From: Bacillus amyloliquefaciens DSM 7 = ATCC 23350
GTDB lineage: Bacteria > Bacillota > Bacilli > Bacillales > Bacillaceae
Length of the DNA stretch: 64,000 bases
Direction of reading: 5' to 3'
Assembly (NCBI RefSeq): GCF_000196735.1
Contig: NC_014551.1
Coordinates: 3,591,001 to 3,655,000, forward strand
Below are positions 40,837 through 49,761 of this stretch, in pieces. The number at the start of each line of letters is the position of its first letter. The first letter of the stretch is position 1. The translations under genes were made by a program, and so were the position numbers. The notes under the pieces are model-generated. The model ran no database searches. It worked only from the letters and a program-made list of their open reading frames with translations, and was not told where the DNA came from.

Positions 40837-40885
40837 AAAACCCCCTTTTTTCACATAATAATAGAATCATGAAAAAGGGGGTTCC
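40837..40885. promoter_or_regulatory. Hairpin covering the pbpG ribosome-binding site
   Basis: AACCCCCTTTTTTCA (40839-40853) pairs with TGAAAAAGGGGGTT (40869-40882). On the plus strand the 3' arm contains AAAGGGGG, the pbpG Shine-Dalgarno; on the minus strand the stem is followed by TTTTTT and reads as an intrinsic terminator. Confidence 0.65.
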
Positions 40886-40890
40886 CAAAA

Positions 40891-42963
40891 GTGGATAAAG
40901 TATCTGGAAAACAGCTCAGAATCACGTTCAAAATCATCCGCGCCTGCATCTTTCTGACATTGATGGGCGGAATGCTGGCCGGCGTCTGCTTCACATCCAT
41001 TCTTCTTGCAGCGAAATGGCAGGGAGCCCCCTCCGTCCGGGTTCCTCAGTCTACGATTCTTTATGCAAATGACGGCTCAAAGCTGGGTGAGACCGATTTC
41101 GGGGAAAAACGCTACTGGGTCCGGTTGAAAGATATCAATCCGATAGCGGTGCAGGCCGCCATTGCGGTAGAGGATCAAAACTTTTACAGCCACCATGGTT
41201 TTGATTACCGGCGGATGGCCGCCGCCGCGCTTGCTGACATAAAGGCAATGGCCAAGGTTCAGGGCGCCAGCACCATTACCCAGCAATACGCGAGAAATCT
41301 CTACCTTGAGCATGATAAGACATGGAAACGAAAATGGAATGAAGCATTTTACACGATCCGCCTTGAACAGAACTATTCTAAAAACGAGATTTTAGAAGGT
41401 TATGTAAATACGATATATTACGGCCACGGCGCATACGGAATTGAAGCCGCCTCCCGCCTGTATTTCGGCAAACACGCCAAAGATCTGAACGATGCGGAAG
41501 CCGTGCTTTTGGCGGGCATTCCGAAAGGCCCGTCCGGCTATTCGCCTTATATCAGCGAAAAGAAAGCCAAACAGCGCCAGAAAACCATTCTTCGACTGAT
41601 GACCGAACAGAAAATGATATCAAAAGCAAAAGCGGAAAACCTTAAGAAAGCCCCGCTTGCCTACAAGCCGCTGAAAAACAGAACCGCGGCGAAAACGGCG
41701 CCTTATTTTTACGATGATGCGATGAAAGAACTTGAGAAAAAGCTCGGCATGACGCGCGAACAGCTGGCAACGAGCGGGCTTCGTGTTTATACGACGCTTG
41801 ATAAGCGCATGCAGCGGATCGCAGAAAACACTGTGGCACATACGATCCGTACCGGCTCTGACATTCAGGTCGGCTTTTCCGCAATTGATCCGGCAACAGG
41901 GCGCGTGCTTGCGCTGCTCGGCGGACGTGACTACGAAAAAAGCCCGTTTGACCGGGCGACACAGGCGAAACGGCAGCCGGCTTCCACGATCAAGCCGCTT
42001 TTGTACTACAAAGCAATTCAAAGCGGCTTTACACCGGTCACGCTGATGAAAAGCGAAGAAACAGAGTTCCAGATTGACGACAACGGAGACACCTATTCTC
42101 CAAGCAATTACAACGGCTACTACGCCAATAAACCGATTACCCTGCTTCAGGCGCTTGCGTTATCAGACAACATTTATGCCGTGAAGACCCATCTCTTTCT
42201 CGGCATGAATAAGCTCGTGTCAGCGGCGAAGGAATTCGGCATCAGCGAGCATTTAAAGCCCCTTCCGTCTCTGGCGCTCGGAACTGAACCCGTGCGCCCG
42301 ATTGAAATGGTCAATGCCTACGCGATGCTCGCAAACGGGGGAAAACAAATCACCCCTTCATTTATCACAAAAGTGACGGATACCGCCGGCAACGTCTTGT
42401 ATGAACAGCCGCGCAGGCATCAACAGGTTCTTGATAAAAAAGCAGCTTTTGTAACGGCAAGCATGATGACTGGCATGTTTGATAAGGATTTAAACGGCTA
42501 TACTTCCGTCACAGGACGCACCATTTCAGACAGGCTGACCCGAACCTACGGCGGGAAATCGGGCACGACGAGCGCGGACAGCTGGATGATCGGTTTTAAT
42601 CCCGCTCTTGCTGCCGGCGTATGGACAGGCTATGACAAAAGCAGCACGATTGATTCAGTTGAGGAAAAAAGCTATGCGAAGACCATTTGGGCGGATTTTA
42701 TGGAGAAAGCGCTCAAAGGAGAACCGGAAATGGCGTTTAAACCGCCGAAGGGCGTCACGGGCGTCTACATTGATCCCGCTTCCGGCTACACATCAGGACC
42801 AGGATGCGCCGCAAAGCATTATACGTATTTTATCGCAGGCACAGAGCCCGCGGATGTGTGCTTCGGTCCGGAACCGTCTAAAAAAGAGAAGGAACACGCC
42901 CCCGCCCGTAAAGAACCTCGGCAAAAAAAATGGTGGGATAAGTGGCTCGGCAAAAAAGACTAA
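40891..42963 (+). CDS. pbpG: Class A penicillin-binding protein PbpG (PBP2d)
   Basis: Bifunctional transglycosylase/transpeptidase used in spore germ-cell-wall synthesis. 690 aa: one N-terminal membrane helix (about 14-36), GT51 motifs EDQNFYSHHGFDYRRM and GASTITQQYARNLYL, and a transpeptidase domain with active-site Ser in PASTIK, SDN in ALSDNIYA and KSGTT. The C-terminal tail is Lys-rich. It starts at GTG 40891 after AAAGGGGG, which can be hidden in a hairpin. In B. subtilis (ywhE) it is transcribed in the forespore by sigma-F. Confidence 0.93.
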   Translation: MDKVSGKQLRITFKIIRACIFLTLMGGMLAGVCFTSILLAAKWQGAPSVRVPQSTILYANDGSKLGETDFGEKRYWVRLKDINPIAVQAAIAVEDQNFYSHHGFDYRRMAAAALADIKAMAKVQGASTITQQYARNLYLEHDKTWKRKWNEAFYTIRLEQNYSKNEILEGYVNTIYYGHGAYGIEAASRLYFGKHAKDLNDAEAVLLAGIPKGPSGYSPYISEKKAKQRQKTILRLMTEQKMISKAKAENLKKAPLAYKPLKNRTAAKTAPYFYDDAMKELEKKLGMTREQLATSGLRVYTTLDKRMQRIAENTVAHTIRTGSDIQVGFSAIDPATGRVLALLGGRDYEKSPFDRATQAKRQPASTIKPLLYYKAIQSGFTPVTLMKSEETEFQIDDNGDTYSPSNYNGYYANKPITLLQALALSDNIYAVKTHLFLGMNKLVSAAKEFGISEHLKPLPSLALGTEPVRPIEMVNAYAMLANGGKQITPSFITKVTDTAGNVLYEQPRRHQQVLDKKAAFVTASMMTGMFDKDLNGYTSVTGRTISDRLTRTYGGKSGTTSADSWMIGFNPALAAGVWTGYDKSSTIDSVEEKSYAKTIWADFMEKALKGEPEMAFKPPKGVTGVYIDPASGYTSGPGCAAKHYTYFIAGTEPADVCFGPEPSKKEKEHAPARKEPRQKKWWDKWLGKKD

Positions 42964-42991
42964 GCCCGGTGCATCGCGCACCGGGCTTTAA
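42963..42991. terminator. Bidirectional terminator after pbpG
   Basis: AAGCCCGGTGC-atc-GCGCACCGGGCTTT hairpin between pbpG and the convergent unknown gene. Confidence 0.85.
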
Positions 42992-43419
42992 TCCGCATCT
43001 TCCTCAAGCACCCATGGGAGCAAAAGTGAAAAGTCGAGATGAATAATAGGATCAGGAAAATCCTTCGGTATAAAAAACCTTGTACTCGGCAAAGAAAACG
43101 AAAAGCGGATATCTCCCGCCTTCTCAATATGAGACTTCGGCCAGCCTTCGCCAAGGCGGCCGACAATCGGATAACTGCCCGCATAATGATGCAGGCCGTT
43201 TTCCTTTCCGATCTCCCCCACGTCGTGACAGACAGACGGACGAATCCCAAACTGTGTAAACAATCTTGTTTTCTCGGCGGGAAGGAGATTCATCGCCTCG
43301 GAGAAATTCCGGCAGTTCGCGCAATCGCATCGATCGTCCCATGGTTTTTCGTGTTGTTTTCTCGTTTCCGCCGCATCCGCCTCAATGACCCAAGGACCGA
43401 TGTCAAATACGGTGAACAT
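42988..43419 (-). CDS. Unrecognised 143-aa protein with CxCxxC motif
   Basis: I do not recognise this family. The protein starts MFTVFDIGPWVIEADA, has RCDCANCRNF (about residues 30-39) and a further Cys in RPSVCHDVGEIG, then a beta-rich second half; no signal peptide or membrane helix. The three clustered Cys plus the later one could bind metal, but this is inference. A strong ribosome-binding site (GGAGG) seven bases before the ATG and terminators on both sides show it is a real one-gene unit. It is an insertion relative to the remembered B. subtilis order pbpG-ywhD. Confidence 0.8.
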   Translation of the reverse strand: MFTVFDIGPWVIEADAAETRKQHEKPWDDRCDCANCRNFSEAMNLLPAEKTRLFTQFGIRPSVCHDVGEIGKENGLHHYAGSYPIVGRLGEGWPKSHIEKAGDIRFSFSLPSTRFFIPKDFPDPIIHLDFSLLLPWVLEEDAD

Positions 43420-43445
43420 GATGAAACCTCCGCTTAAACATGAAA

Positions 43446-43475
43446 AACCCCGAGTCTTGGTTCGGCTCGGGACTT
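43446..43475 (-). terminator. ywhD terminator
   Basis: Minus strand CCCGAG-ccgaaccaaga-CTCGGG hairpin followed by GTTTTTC, downstream of ywhD. Confidence 0.72.
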
Positions 43476-43562
43476 TCCATGTCCTGATTCTGTAACAACA
43501 GTTTACTCAGTACAATTGCGAAATAGTGCAAATATTTATAAAGTTCACAAAAAGTTCACAAA

Positions 43563-44084
43563 TTATTTTTCTTCCGGAAGCAGACCCGTTTTCAATTCAT
43601 CGGATGAACGGTCCCAGAGCCCTTGGTCATGCTTCTGCAAAAATTCAGCGAGCACCCGCTTTGAGCTGTCATCCATTTTGTCCACGATAATGCGGCGCTT
43701 CATTGATTTATCCATTAAATTCACATGCTCCGGCAATGACTTATAGCCTCTGCGGATACTTCTGTCCACGGTCATTTCACAAGCCGTCACACCCGCGTAA
43801 TAAGGGCCTTCTTCTTTTCTGTCGATGGTGACCCATACGAGCCAGTACGGTTTTCCGTTCGGCACTTCATCCTTGTTCGGCAGGAATTTGATGCCTTTTT
43901 CCACGACACTGCGGGCGTGCATGGCGCCGATATCGACGAAGGCTTCCTTCTCTTCCACATCGACAAATACCGGAGAAATATTGTCAAGGCTCAGCGATCC
44001 GGCGCCGAAACCGCCATGTCCGTCGGTCGGATCACTTTTAATGATATTAAACCCGATTGATTTCTTCTTTTTTCCTTCTTCCAT
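43563..44084 (-). CDS. ywhD: YwhD family protein
   Basis: A 173-aa soluble protein of the YwhD family (GFNIIKSDPTDGHGGFGAGSL near the N-terminus, GKPYWLVWVTIDRKEEGPYYAG in the middle), conserved in bacilli without known function. Starts at ATG 44084 with GGAGGGTATTTTC upstream. It lies 12 bp downstream of ywhC and is probably co-transcribed with it. Confidence 0.85.
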   Translation of the reverse strand: MEEGKKKKSIGFNIIKSDPTDGHGGFGAGSLSLDNISPVFVDVEEKEAFVDIGAMHARSVVEKGIKFLPNKDEVPNGKPYWLVWVTIDRKEEGPYYAGVTACEMTVDRSIRRGYKSLPEHVNLMDKSMKRRIIVDKMDDSSKRVLAEFLQKHDQGLWDRSSDELKTGLLPEEK

Positions 44085-44096
44085 GAAAATACCCTC

Positions 44097-44756
44097 CTAC
44101 AAAAGCGGTTGAAATATAATGGCAAATACTCTGAGAATCCAGTCTCTCCCCTCGCTTAACAGCGGCCACACGACATAGGAGCCGACCGGTGTCACAAACA
44201 GCACGAGGAACACGATAATCCCGTAGCTCTCAAATTGAGTCATTTTGGCGCGCACCCGCGGCGGCACGAGATCCTCAATAATCCGGTAGCCGTCAAGCGG
44301 AGGAAGCGGCAGCAGGTTGAATAAACACAGCACGAGATTCAGCTGTATCCAAATAGAGAAAAAGCGGTCAAGCCCCATGCTGAATGCCGAAAGCAGCTCC
44401 ATTCCGTAAGCATGCATCAACACTAGCAAAAAGAAACCGATAAAGGCAAGAAGCAGGTTGCTTACAGGCCCGGCGACGGAAACCAGCACTCCCGCCAGCC
44501 GCGGTCTTTTAAAGGCGCGGCGGTTCACCGGCACCGGCCGTGCCCAGCCGAAGCCCGCGACCAAAATAAGAATGGTTCCGAAAACATCAAGATGTTTAAT
44601 CGGATTGAGCGTTAATCTTCCCTGTCTCGCCGCCGTATCATCACCGAACCGATACGCGACATATGCGTGCGCCAGTTCGTGCATCGTAAATGCCACGATC
44701 AGCGTAATCACGACATAGGGCATAAGCTCCAGCGGATAATATAAAAATCTGTCCAA
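44097..44756 (-). CDS. ywhC: Site-2-type membrane metalloprotease YwhC (M50)
   Basis: A 219-aa intramembrane zinc protease of peptidase family M50. The zinc motif HELAH is at residues 26-30 within the first membrane helix, and the third-ligand motif LLPLPPLDGYRI lies near 155; about six membrane helices are visible. Substrate unknown. Operon with ywhD downstream. Confidence 0.88.
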   Translation of the reverse strand: MDRFLYYPLELMPYVVITLIVAFTMHELAHAYVAYRFGDDTAARQGRLTLNPIKHLDVFGTILILVAGFGWARPVPVNRRAFKRPRLAGVLVSVAGPVSNLLLAFIGFFLLVLMHAYGMELLSAFSMGLDRFFSIWIQLNLVLCLFNLLPLPPLDGYRIIEDLVPPRVRAKMTQFESYGIIVFLVLFVTPVGSYVVWPLLSEGRDWILRVFAIIFQPLL

Positions 44757-44860
44757 GTGTAAAAATCCCCTTTTTTTAAAAATGCAAGATTGTCCTCCGT
44801 TCAGTATACTATAAGTGACCTCTCTTCCAAAGAGAGGAAACGAAAAGGAGGAACAGCACC

Positions 44861-45049
44861 ATGCCGCTCGTAACCGTTAAAATGCTTGAAGGCCGCACAG
44901 ATGAACAAAAACGGAATCTGGTTGAAAAAGTAACAGAAGCCGTAAAAGAAACGACAGGCGCAGCCGAAGAAAAAATCATTGTCATGATTGAAGAAATGAG
45001 AAAGGATCATTACGCCGTCGCCGGCAAACGGATCAGCGACACGGAGTAA
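44861..45049 (+). CDS. ywhB: 4-oxalocrotonate tautomerase family protein YwhB
   Basis: A 62-aa tautomerase subunit. The catalytic Pro becomes the N-terminus after Met removal (MPLVTVKMLEGR) and the family Arg lies at position 12 of the coding sequence. ATG 44861 follows AAAGGAGG. The physiological substrate is unknown; homologues work on 2-hydroxymuconate-like enols in vitro. Confidence 0.92.
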   Translation: MPLVTVKMLEGRTDEQKRNLVEKVTEAVKETTGAAEEKIIVMIEEMRKDHYAVAGKRISDTE

Positions 45050-45087
45050 TCCTTGATAAAGGCCGGCGCTGCTGTACGCAAGCCGGC

Positions 45088-45507
45088 TTATTTCACTACC
45101 TTTTCAACCAGGCTGAAAAAGGTTTTCTTTTCTTCCTCTGTCAATGCTTCGAACAGCTCGTCAATCAGCAGCTGCCGGTTTTCAATCATTTGCATGGCTG
45201 CCATTTTCCCTGATTCGGAAAGCGTCATCCACACTGTGCGGCGGTCTTCGTTATTTCTCGACCTTTCCACGAACCCTTCTTTTTCTAAATGATTGAGAGC
45301 GGTGGTCGTGGCGGAAGGCGATAATGTGACTTCCTGCAATATATCTTTAATCGTGCACGTGCCGTGCCGGTAAATAATCCTGAGAATAAATCCTCTGATA
45401 TTGTTTATACTCTTCGGAATTGTCGCCTCATCAAGTTTTTTCGTGCTCTTTAAGTATTTTGTGAGAGCGTAATCCAGTACATTTGCTTGCAAGTTATCGT
45501 GCTTCAT
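45088..45507 (-). CDS. ywhA: MarR-family regulator YwhA
   Basis: A 139-aa winged-helix regulator: HTH in CTIKDILQEVTLSPSATTTALNHLEKEGFVERSRNNEDRRTVWMTLSE. The frame is open upstream, but GGGGAG before ATG 45507 (MKHDNLQANVL) defines the start. Targets unknown; it is divergent from the permease gene at 45887 and may regulate it. Confidence 0.85.
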   Translation of the reverse strand: MKHDNLQANVLDYALTKYLKSTKKLDEATIPKSINNIRGFILRIIYRHGTCTIKDILQEVTLSPSATTTALNHLEKEGFVERSRNNEDRRTVWMTLSESGKMAAMQMIENRQLLIDELFEALTEEEKKTFFSLVEKVVK

Positions 45508-45886
45508 GCAGAAACTCCCCATTTCAAGATGCATCCATCATCATTTAATTGTTTTTATTACATTTTACTGATACCTTACGGAGAAAGTCAAAATTCCGGT
45601 CGGAACACCCGCAACTTTTATCCTGCCCTGTACAGACTTTTGTCTCCCTCTTTTTTCACCAGTCCCTTTTATGCAATGCTGGTTTTATAGACATGATTCA
45701 GGTAAAATCATTAAGGGTGACTGCGTTTGACGGAAAGACTGATCTGATGCGACAGACAATATGATGGGAAAGAAACGGAACAAACGGGGAAACAGAACAC
45801 AGGATTGTTGATTACACAGAAGATGTGACACGGGTAAAAGCCAAAGAGTTCCTCTCGGCTTTTGCTTTCGGATGGAGGGATGCGTG
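45508..45886. other. Intergenic region between ywhA and the permease
   Basis: About 380 bp without a gene. It includes a hairpin at 45836-45866 (AAAAGCC-aaagag-ttc-ctct-cGGCTTTT) shortly before the permease. No T-box AGGGTGGNACCRCG motif was seen although thrZ, a T-box gene, is remembered near here in B. subtilis. Confidence 0.4.
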
Positions 45887-47266
45887 TTGCGGAATATCCT
45901 ACAAAAAAAAGACATCACCCAGCTGCTTGAACAAAGCAGAAACAGGCAGACTGCCAAAACGATGGGTGGATTTGATTTAACATTACTGGGCATCGGCGCC
46001 GTCATCGGGACGGGCGTCATGGTCCTTACAGGCATTACGGCCGCGAAAAATGCCGGGCCTTCCGTTATCTTTTCTTTTATCATTGCAGCCGTTGTCTGCA
46101 GTCTTGCAGCATTATGTTACGCCGAAATCGCTTCTGTTCTCCCGGTTTACGGAAGCGCTTATATTTACTCTTACACCACCATGGGGGAAATTATCGGCCA
46201 TTTAATGGGCTGGACGCTCTTATCCGTTTATATGGTGACGGCGTCTGCGGTGGCAAGCGGCTGGTCAAGTTATTTCAATAATCTGTTAGCCGAAATCGGC
46301 ATGCCTTTGCCGGACAGTCTGCTGCACGTGCCGAGCCAGGGGGGCATCGTCAACCTTCCTGCCATCATCATTACTCTATTAATTGCGGTCGTTCTGTCAC
46401 GCGGATCCAAAGAGAGCAAAACATTTAATAATATAATGGTTCTCGTAAAAATCGGAATTGTTTTGCTGTTTATCATCACAGGCAGCTTTTTTGTGAAGCC
46501 GGGCAATTGGCATCCTTTTATGCCTTTTGGAATCAAAGGCGTGATCACGGGGGCTTCTGCCGTCTTTTTTGCGTTTCTCGGGTTTGACGCGATTTCCGCT
46601 TCGGCTGAAGAAGTCAAAAAACCGCAGCGCAACCTGCCGATCGGTATTATCGGTTCACTGGTGATCTGTACATTAGTATACGTCATTGTCTGTCTCGTCA
46701 TGACCGGGATGGTTCCGTATTCACAGCTTAATGTGCCGGAAGCCATGTCTTATGTATTACAGACTGTCGGACAAAACGCGGTGGCGGGCGTTATCGCTGC
46801 CGGAGCGGTGATCGGGCTGATGGCCGTCGTTCTCGCCCATACATATGCGGCGACCCGCATATCTCTGGCAATGGCAAGAGACGGGATGCTGCCGAAAGTT
46901 TTCACGATTGTCGGAAAGAAATCGGGAGCTCCGATCTTTAATACGTGGGTGATCGGCCTGACAAGCGCATTTATTGCGGGTTTTGTGAACCTGAAAGAGC
47001 TGTCAGATCTCTCAAACATCGGCGCATTATTGACATTCGCCATGGTCAGTCTGTCCGTGCTGATTCTTCGCCGCACCCATAAAGATCTGCCTCGGGGATT
47101 CAAAGTGCCGTTTGTACCCGTTCTGCCGATTTTGGCCATTATCTGCTGTTTGTTTTTAATGGTCAATCTGCCGCTGAAAACATGGCTTTATTTTATCGTC
47201 TGGCTGATCATCGGCGTAATCGTTTACTTTTTATATTCGTACAAGCACAGCAAATTGAGAAAATAA
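45887..47266 (+). CDS. APC-family amino acid permease, YfnA/CAT-like
   Basis: A cationic-amino-acid-transporter-like permease of about 459 aa with 12 membrane helices. The signature LTLLGIGAVIGTGVMVLTGITAA lies in TM1 and AFLGFDAISASAEEVKKPQRNLP in the TM6 region, both typical of the CAT/YfnA group. The start is uncertain: GGAGGG at 45874-45879 fits TTG 45887 or GTG 45884 better than the ATG at 45872. No companion gene shows its substrate. Confidence 0.8.
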   Translation: MRNILQKKDITQLLEQSRNRQTAKTMGGFDLTLLGIGAVIGTGVMVLTGITAAKNAGPSVIFSFIIAAVVCSLAALCYAEIASVLPVYGSAYIYSYTTMGEIIGHLMGWTLLSVYMVTASAVASGWSSYFNNLLAEIGMPLPDSLLHVPSQGGIVNLPAIIITLLIAVVLSRGSKESKTFNNIMVLVKIGIVLLFIITGSFFVKPGNWHPFMPFGIKGVITGASAVFFAFLGFDAISASAEEVKKPQRNLPIGIIGSLVICTLVYVIVCLVMTGMVPYSQLNVPEAMSYVLQTVGQNAVAGVIAAGAVIGLMAVVLAHTYAATRISLAMARDGMLPKVFTIVGKKSGAPIFNTWVIGLTSAFIAGFVNLKELSDLSNIGALLTFAMVSLSVLILRRTHKDLPRGFKVPFVPVLPILAIICCLFLMVNLPLKTWLYFIVWLIIGVIVYFLYSYKHSKLRK

Positions 47267-47270
47267 ACAA

Positions 47271-47304
47271 AACCAGGCCCGCTTGTTCGCGGCCTGGTTT
47301 TTGC
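47271..47304. terminator. Terminator after the permease
   Basis: AACCAGGCC-cgcttgttcgc-GGCCTGGTTTTT hairpin between the permease and convergent ywgA. Confidence 0.88.
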
Positions 47305-47330
47305 ATAAAAAAAGACGAAAGCCATCGCCT

Positions 47331-47831
47331 TTAACAAATGTGTTTCAGCTCTTCTATGTAGTGAAGCGCCTCTTCATATTCTTCATCAGTATATTTCTGT
47401 TTGCTTTTTATCGTAAACACTTTCTCTTTCTTTTCCTCTGCTTCAAGGCCGTCAAAATACAAAATCGTGGACACCAGCTCCAGAAACCGGGATGAGCGGC
47501 TGTTGACGCTGTCGATATAATTCTTCATATCCGGCATCGTAAGCTCCGCATGATGTAAAAACTCGGCTCCCGTCTCCGTCAGCGAGTACCGGTATTGAAA
47601 GTAGCCGCCCTTTTTTTCCTTCACCTCATCCAGAAACCCAAGATTGCACAGCTCTTCAATTCGAAGCGTCAGTTCTTCGGAATACGGACCGTAAAAATGA
47701 AAATCATATTTTTCGTAGAAAGGATACTGCATTTTCTTCGCGATATAAATGATTTTCTGCAGCTTTTTCCGCCCGATGATTTCTCCAGAATCCGAGAACA
47801 CCTTCATCAGTTTTGCATGTTCTTTCAACAA
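47331..47831 (-). CDS. ywgA: YwgA family protein
   Basis: A 166-aa protein related to the Panacea/YwgA group (MLKEHAKLMKVFSDSGEIIGRKKLQKIIYIAKKMQYPF, YDFHFYGPYSEEL). Function unknown; similar domains occur as antitoxin-like or phage-related modules, but here it is a conserved core gene next to ywfO. RBS GGAGATGTCGGGAATTTG lies upstream; start TTG 47831. Confidence 0.82.
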   Translation of the reverse strand: MLKEHAKLMKVFSDSGEIIGRKKLQKIIYIAKKMQYPFYEKYDFHFYGPYSEELTLRIEELCNLGFLDEVKEKKGGYFQYRYSLTETGAEFLHHAELTMPDMKNYIDSVNSRSSRFLELVSTILYFDGLEAEEKKEKVFTIKSKQKYTDEEYEEALHYIEELKHIC

Positions 47832-47870
47832 ATTCCCGACATCTCCTTTTCCTTCTTTACCAAAATCCTT

Positions 47871-49172
47871 CTATGTCAGTCCCAGCAGCTGCCGGATTTT
47901 TAATTTTGCTTCAGGGTTTTCTGAATCGTCAAAAATGAGGTCCATCGGATAGTACAGCTTATGATCCGTCCGCCGTTTGCCCGAAATGGATTCGACAATG
48001 GCGGACTGCCTGGACAGCTCTTTTATCTGGCCGTTCTGCGTTAACAGATGAATCGGCAGACGCTCTTCTTCCTCACCCGGACGGTAAAAATCATACGGCA
48101 GATCCGATGAAGAATCGACCACCAAATAGTAATTGGGATCAATTCCCGCCTCTTTAAACAGAGCGGTCAGCTCAAAATAAGCCGACATTTCTTCATTCGG
48201 GTTAAATTCGGCATATTGAAACAGCTGGCGGTTGATGAAGCGGCGGCACAAGTCGGACAGAATCGGATCCTCTTCTTCCTCCCAAGCCTGGAAATAATAC
48301 AAAATGATTGCTTCATCAAGCTTCAGATAATCCTCAAGCGTCAGCTTCCCTTCAAAAATGGAATAAAAATGAACGGGAGCGTGAGTGAAGATATACCCTT
48401 CTTCATGGAGCTGCTTCGCACGGTGGAGAATTTTCGTCAAAATGACTTCAGCGCTTCTCGTCACAGGGTGAAAATACACCTGCCAGTACATTTGATAGCG
48501 GCTCATAATATAGTCTTCGACGGCATGCATGCCGCTTTGCTTAATGACGATCTGGTCCTCACGGGGACGCATCACCCTTAAAATCCGTTCCATATCAAAA
48601 TGTCCGTAGCTGACGCCCGTATAGTACGCGTCCCGCTGAAGGTAATCCATCCGGTCGGCGTCAATCTGGCTCGAAATCAGGCTGACCACCTGTTTGTTTT
48701 TGTATGTTTTGGCAATGACTTCAGCAACATCCTGCGCAAATCCCGGACCCGCCTTTCTGAGAACCTGATTCACCTCAGTGTCGCCCAGAATGATTTCCCT
48801 CGTAAAATCTTCATGATCCAGATGAAAAACCTTTTCAAAGGAATGCGAAAACGGCCCATGCCCCAAATCGTGCAAAAGCGCTGCGCTGAGACAGAGTTCG
48901 CGTTCATTGTCATCCCATTCAGGACGCCCTTTAAAGACATCGTCAACCATTCTTCTGACAATCTCATAGACGCCGAGAGAATGGTTAAAACGGCTGTGTT
49001 CCGCGCCGTGAAACGTCAAATACGTCGTACCGAGCTGCTTGATCCGGCGCAGCCGCTGAAATTCACGGGTGCCGATCAAATCCCAGATCAGCTTGTCCCG
49101 CACATGAACATAGCGGTGAACAGGATCTTTAAACACTTTTTCTTCTGATAATTTTCCATTTGGATACGCCAT
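47871..49172 (-). CDS. ywfO: HD-domain phosphohydrolase YwfO
   Basis: A 433-aa HD-superfamily protein related to dNTP triphosphohydrolases: HSRFNHSLGVYEIVRRM near residue 60 and LLHDLGHGPFSHSFE near 100 supply the His-Asp metal ligands. Its relatives hydrolyse dNTPs. ATG 49172 is favoured because GAGGGA is six bases upstream; the ATG two codons earlier is too close. ywgA follows after 39 bp, so the two likely form an operon. Confidence 0.88.
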   Translation of the reverse strand: MAYPNGKLSEEKVFKDPVHRYVHVRDKLIWDLIGTREFQRLRRIKQLGTTYLTFHGAEHSRFNHSLGVYEIVRRMVDDVFKGRPEWDDNERELCLSAALLHDLGHGPFSHSFEKVFHLDHEDFTREIILGDTEVNQVLRKAGPGFAQDVAEVIAKTYKNKQVVSLISSQIDADRMDYLQRDAYYTGVSYGHFDMERILRVMRPREDQIVIKQSGMHAVEDYIMSRYQMYWQVYFHPVTRSAEVILTKILHRAKQLHEEGYIFTHAPVHFYSIFEGKLTLEDYLKLDEAIILYYFQAWEEEEDPILSDLCRRFINRQLFQYAEFNPNEEMSAYFELTALFKEAGIDPNYYLVVDSSSDLPYDFYRPGEEEERLPIHLLTQNGQIKELSRQSAIVESISGKRRTDHKLYYPMDLIFDDSENPEAKLKIRQLLGLT

Positions 49173-49291
49173 CGTCATTCCCTCTTTTTTTTAGCCGTGA
49201 TTCTATTATATCGGCTCAATCATTTGAAAACATCCTTGAATTTGTCCGGCGTTTTGTTCCAGTTTTCCGAAACTGATTTTTTTGAAGCAAA

Positions 49292-49318
49292 AAAGCCTGA
49301 CCCATCGGGCGAGGCTGT
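49292..49318 (-). terminator. ywzC terminator
   Basis: Minus strand AGCCT-cgcccgatgggtc-AGGCT hairpin followed by TTTTTTG. Confidence 0.78.
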
Positions 49319-49333
49319 CGTAAACACACAAAT

Positions 49334-49558
49334 TCACTTTTTGATCTTCTTTTTCACTTTCTCAATCAGCTCGTCCTCAGTCGGCGCAGACAGCGGGCGG
49401 TTGTTTACGAAAGCAAACGATTTTTTGCGTCCGGGCCCGCAATATGACTGACAGCCGACCTCCACTTTTGCATCCGGATCAGCTTCTTTTAAACGCGGCA
49501 GCAATGTTTTAATATTGGTGGCTTGGCAATCATCACACACTCGGAATTCATTAGCCAT
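49334..49558 (-). CDS. ywzC: DUF1450 family protein YwzC
   Basis: A 74-aa small protein, [15 protein letters not shown] with four Cys (C8, C11 and a CQSYC pair near 36-40), matching the DUF1450 family. The arrangement suggests a thioredoxin-like or metal-binding fold, but function is unknown. Confidence 0.83.
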   Translation of the reverse strand: MANEFRVCDDCQATNIKTLLPRLKEADPDAKVEVGCQSYCGPGRKKSFAFVNNRPLSAPTEDELIEKVKKKIKK

Positions 49559-49700
49559 GATGTACGCTTCCCTTCATTCAATGTTCCTCTATGTTAATTC
49601 TTAATTTTAAAAAACGAAAAAAATCACATCACATTCCATTGTACAAGGATTCATCTTATCCTGCAAGGCTCTGCGTATCTCTCATTCTTTCAGCCAATTT

Positions 49701-49730
49701 GTATAAATATTTTCCAATCTGGACATTCTA
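49701..49730 (+). promoter_or_regulatory. Sigma-F promoter of rsfA
   Basis: GTATA (49701-49705), 15-bp spacer, GGACATTCTA (49721-49730), close to the sigma-F consensus GywTA-N15-GGnrAnAnTw. It fits forespore expression of rsfA. Confidence 0.72.
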
Positions 49731-49761
49731 ATACCATCAAGATTATTGGGGGTTGAGAACA

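Noticed and set aside
45780-45866. T-box riboswitch before the permease
   Set aside because: A hairpin is present, but there is no AGGGTGGNACCRCG T-box sequence and no specifier-loop layout; the U-run is weak.
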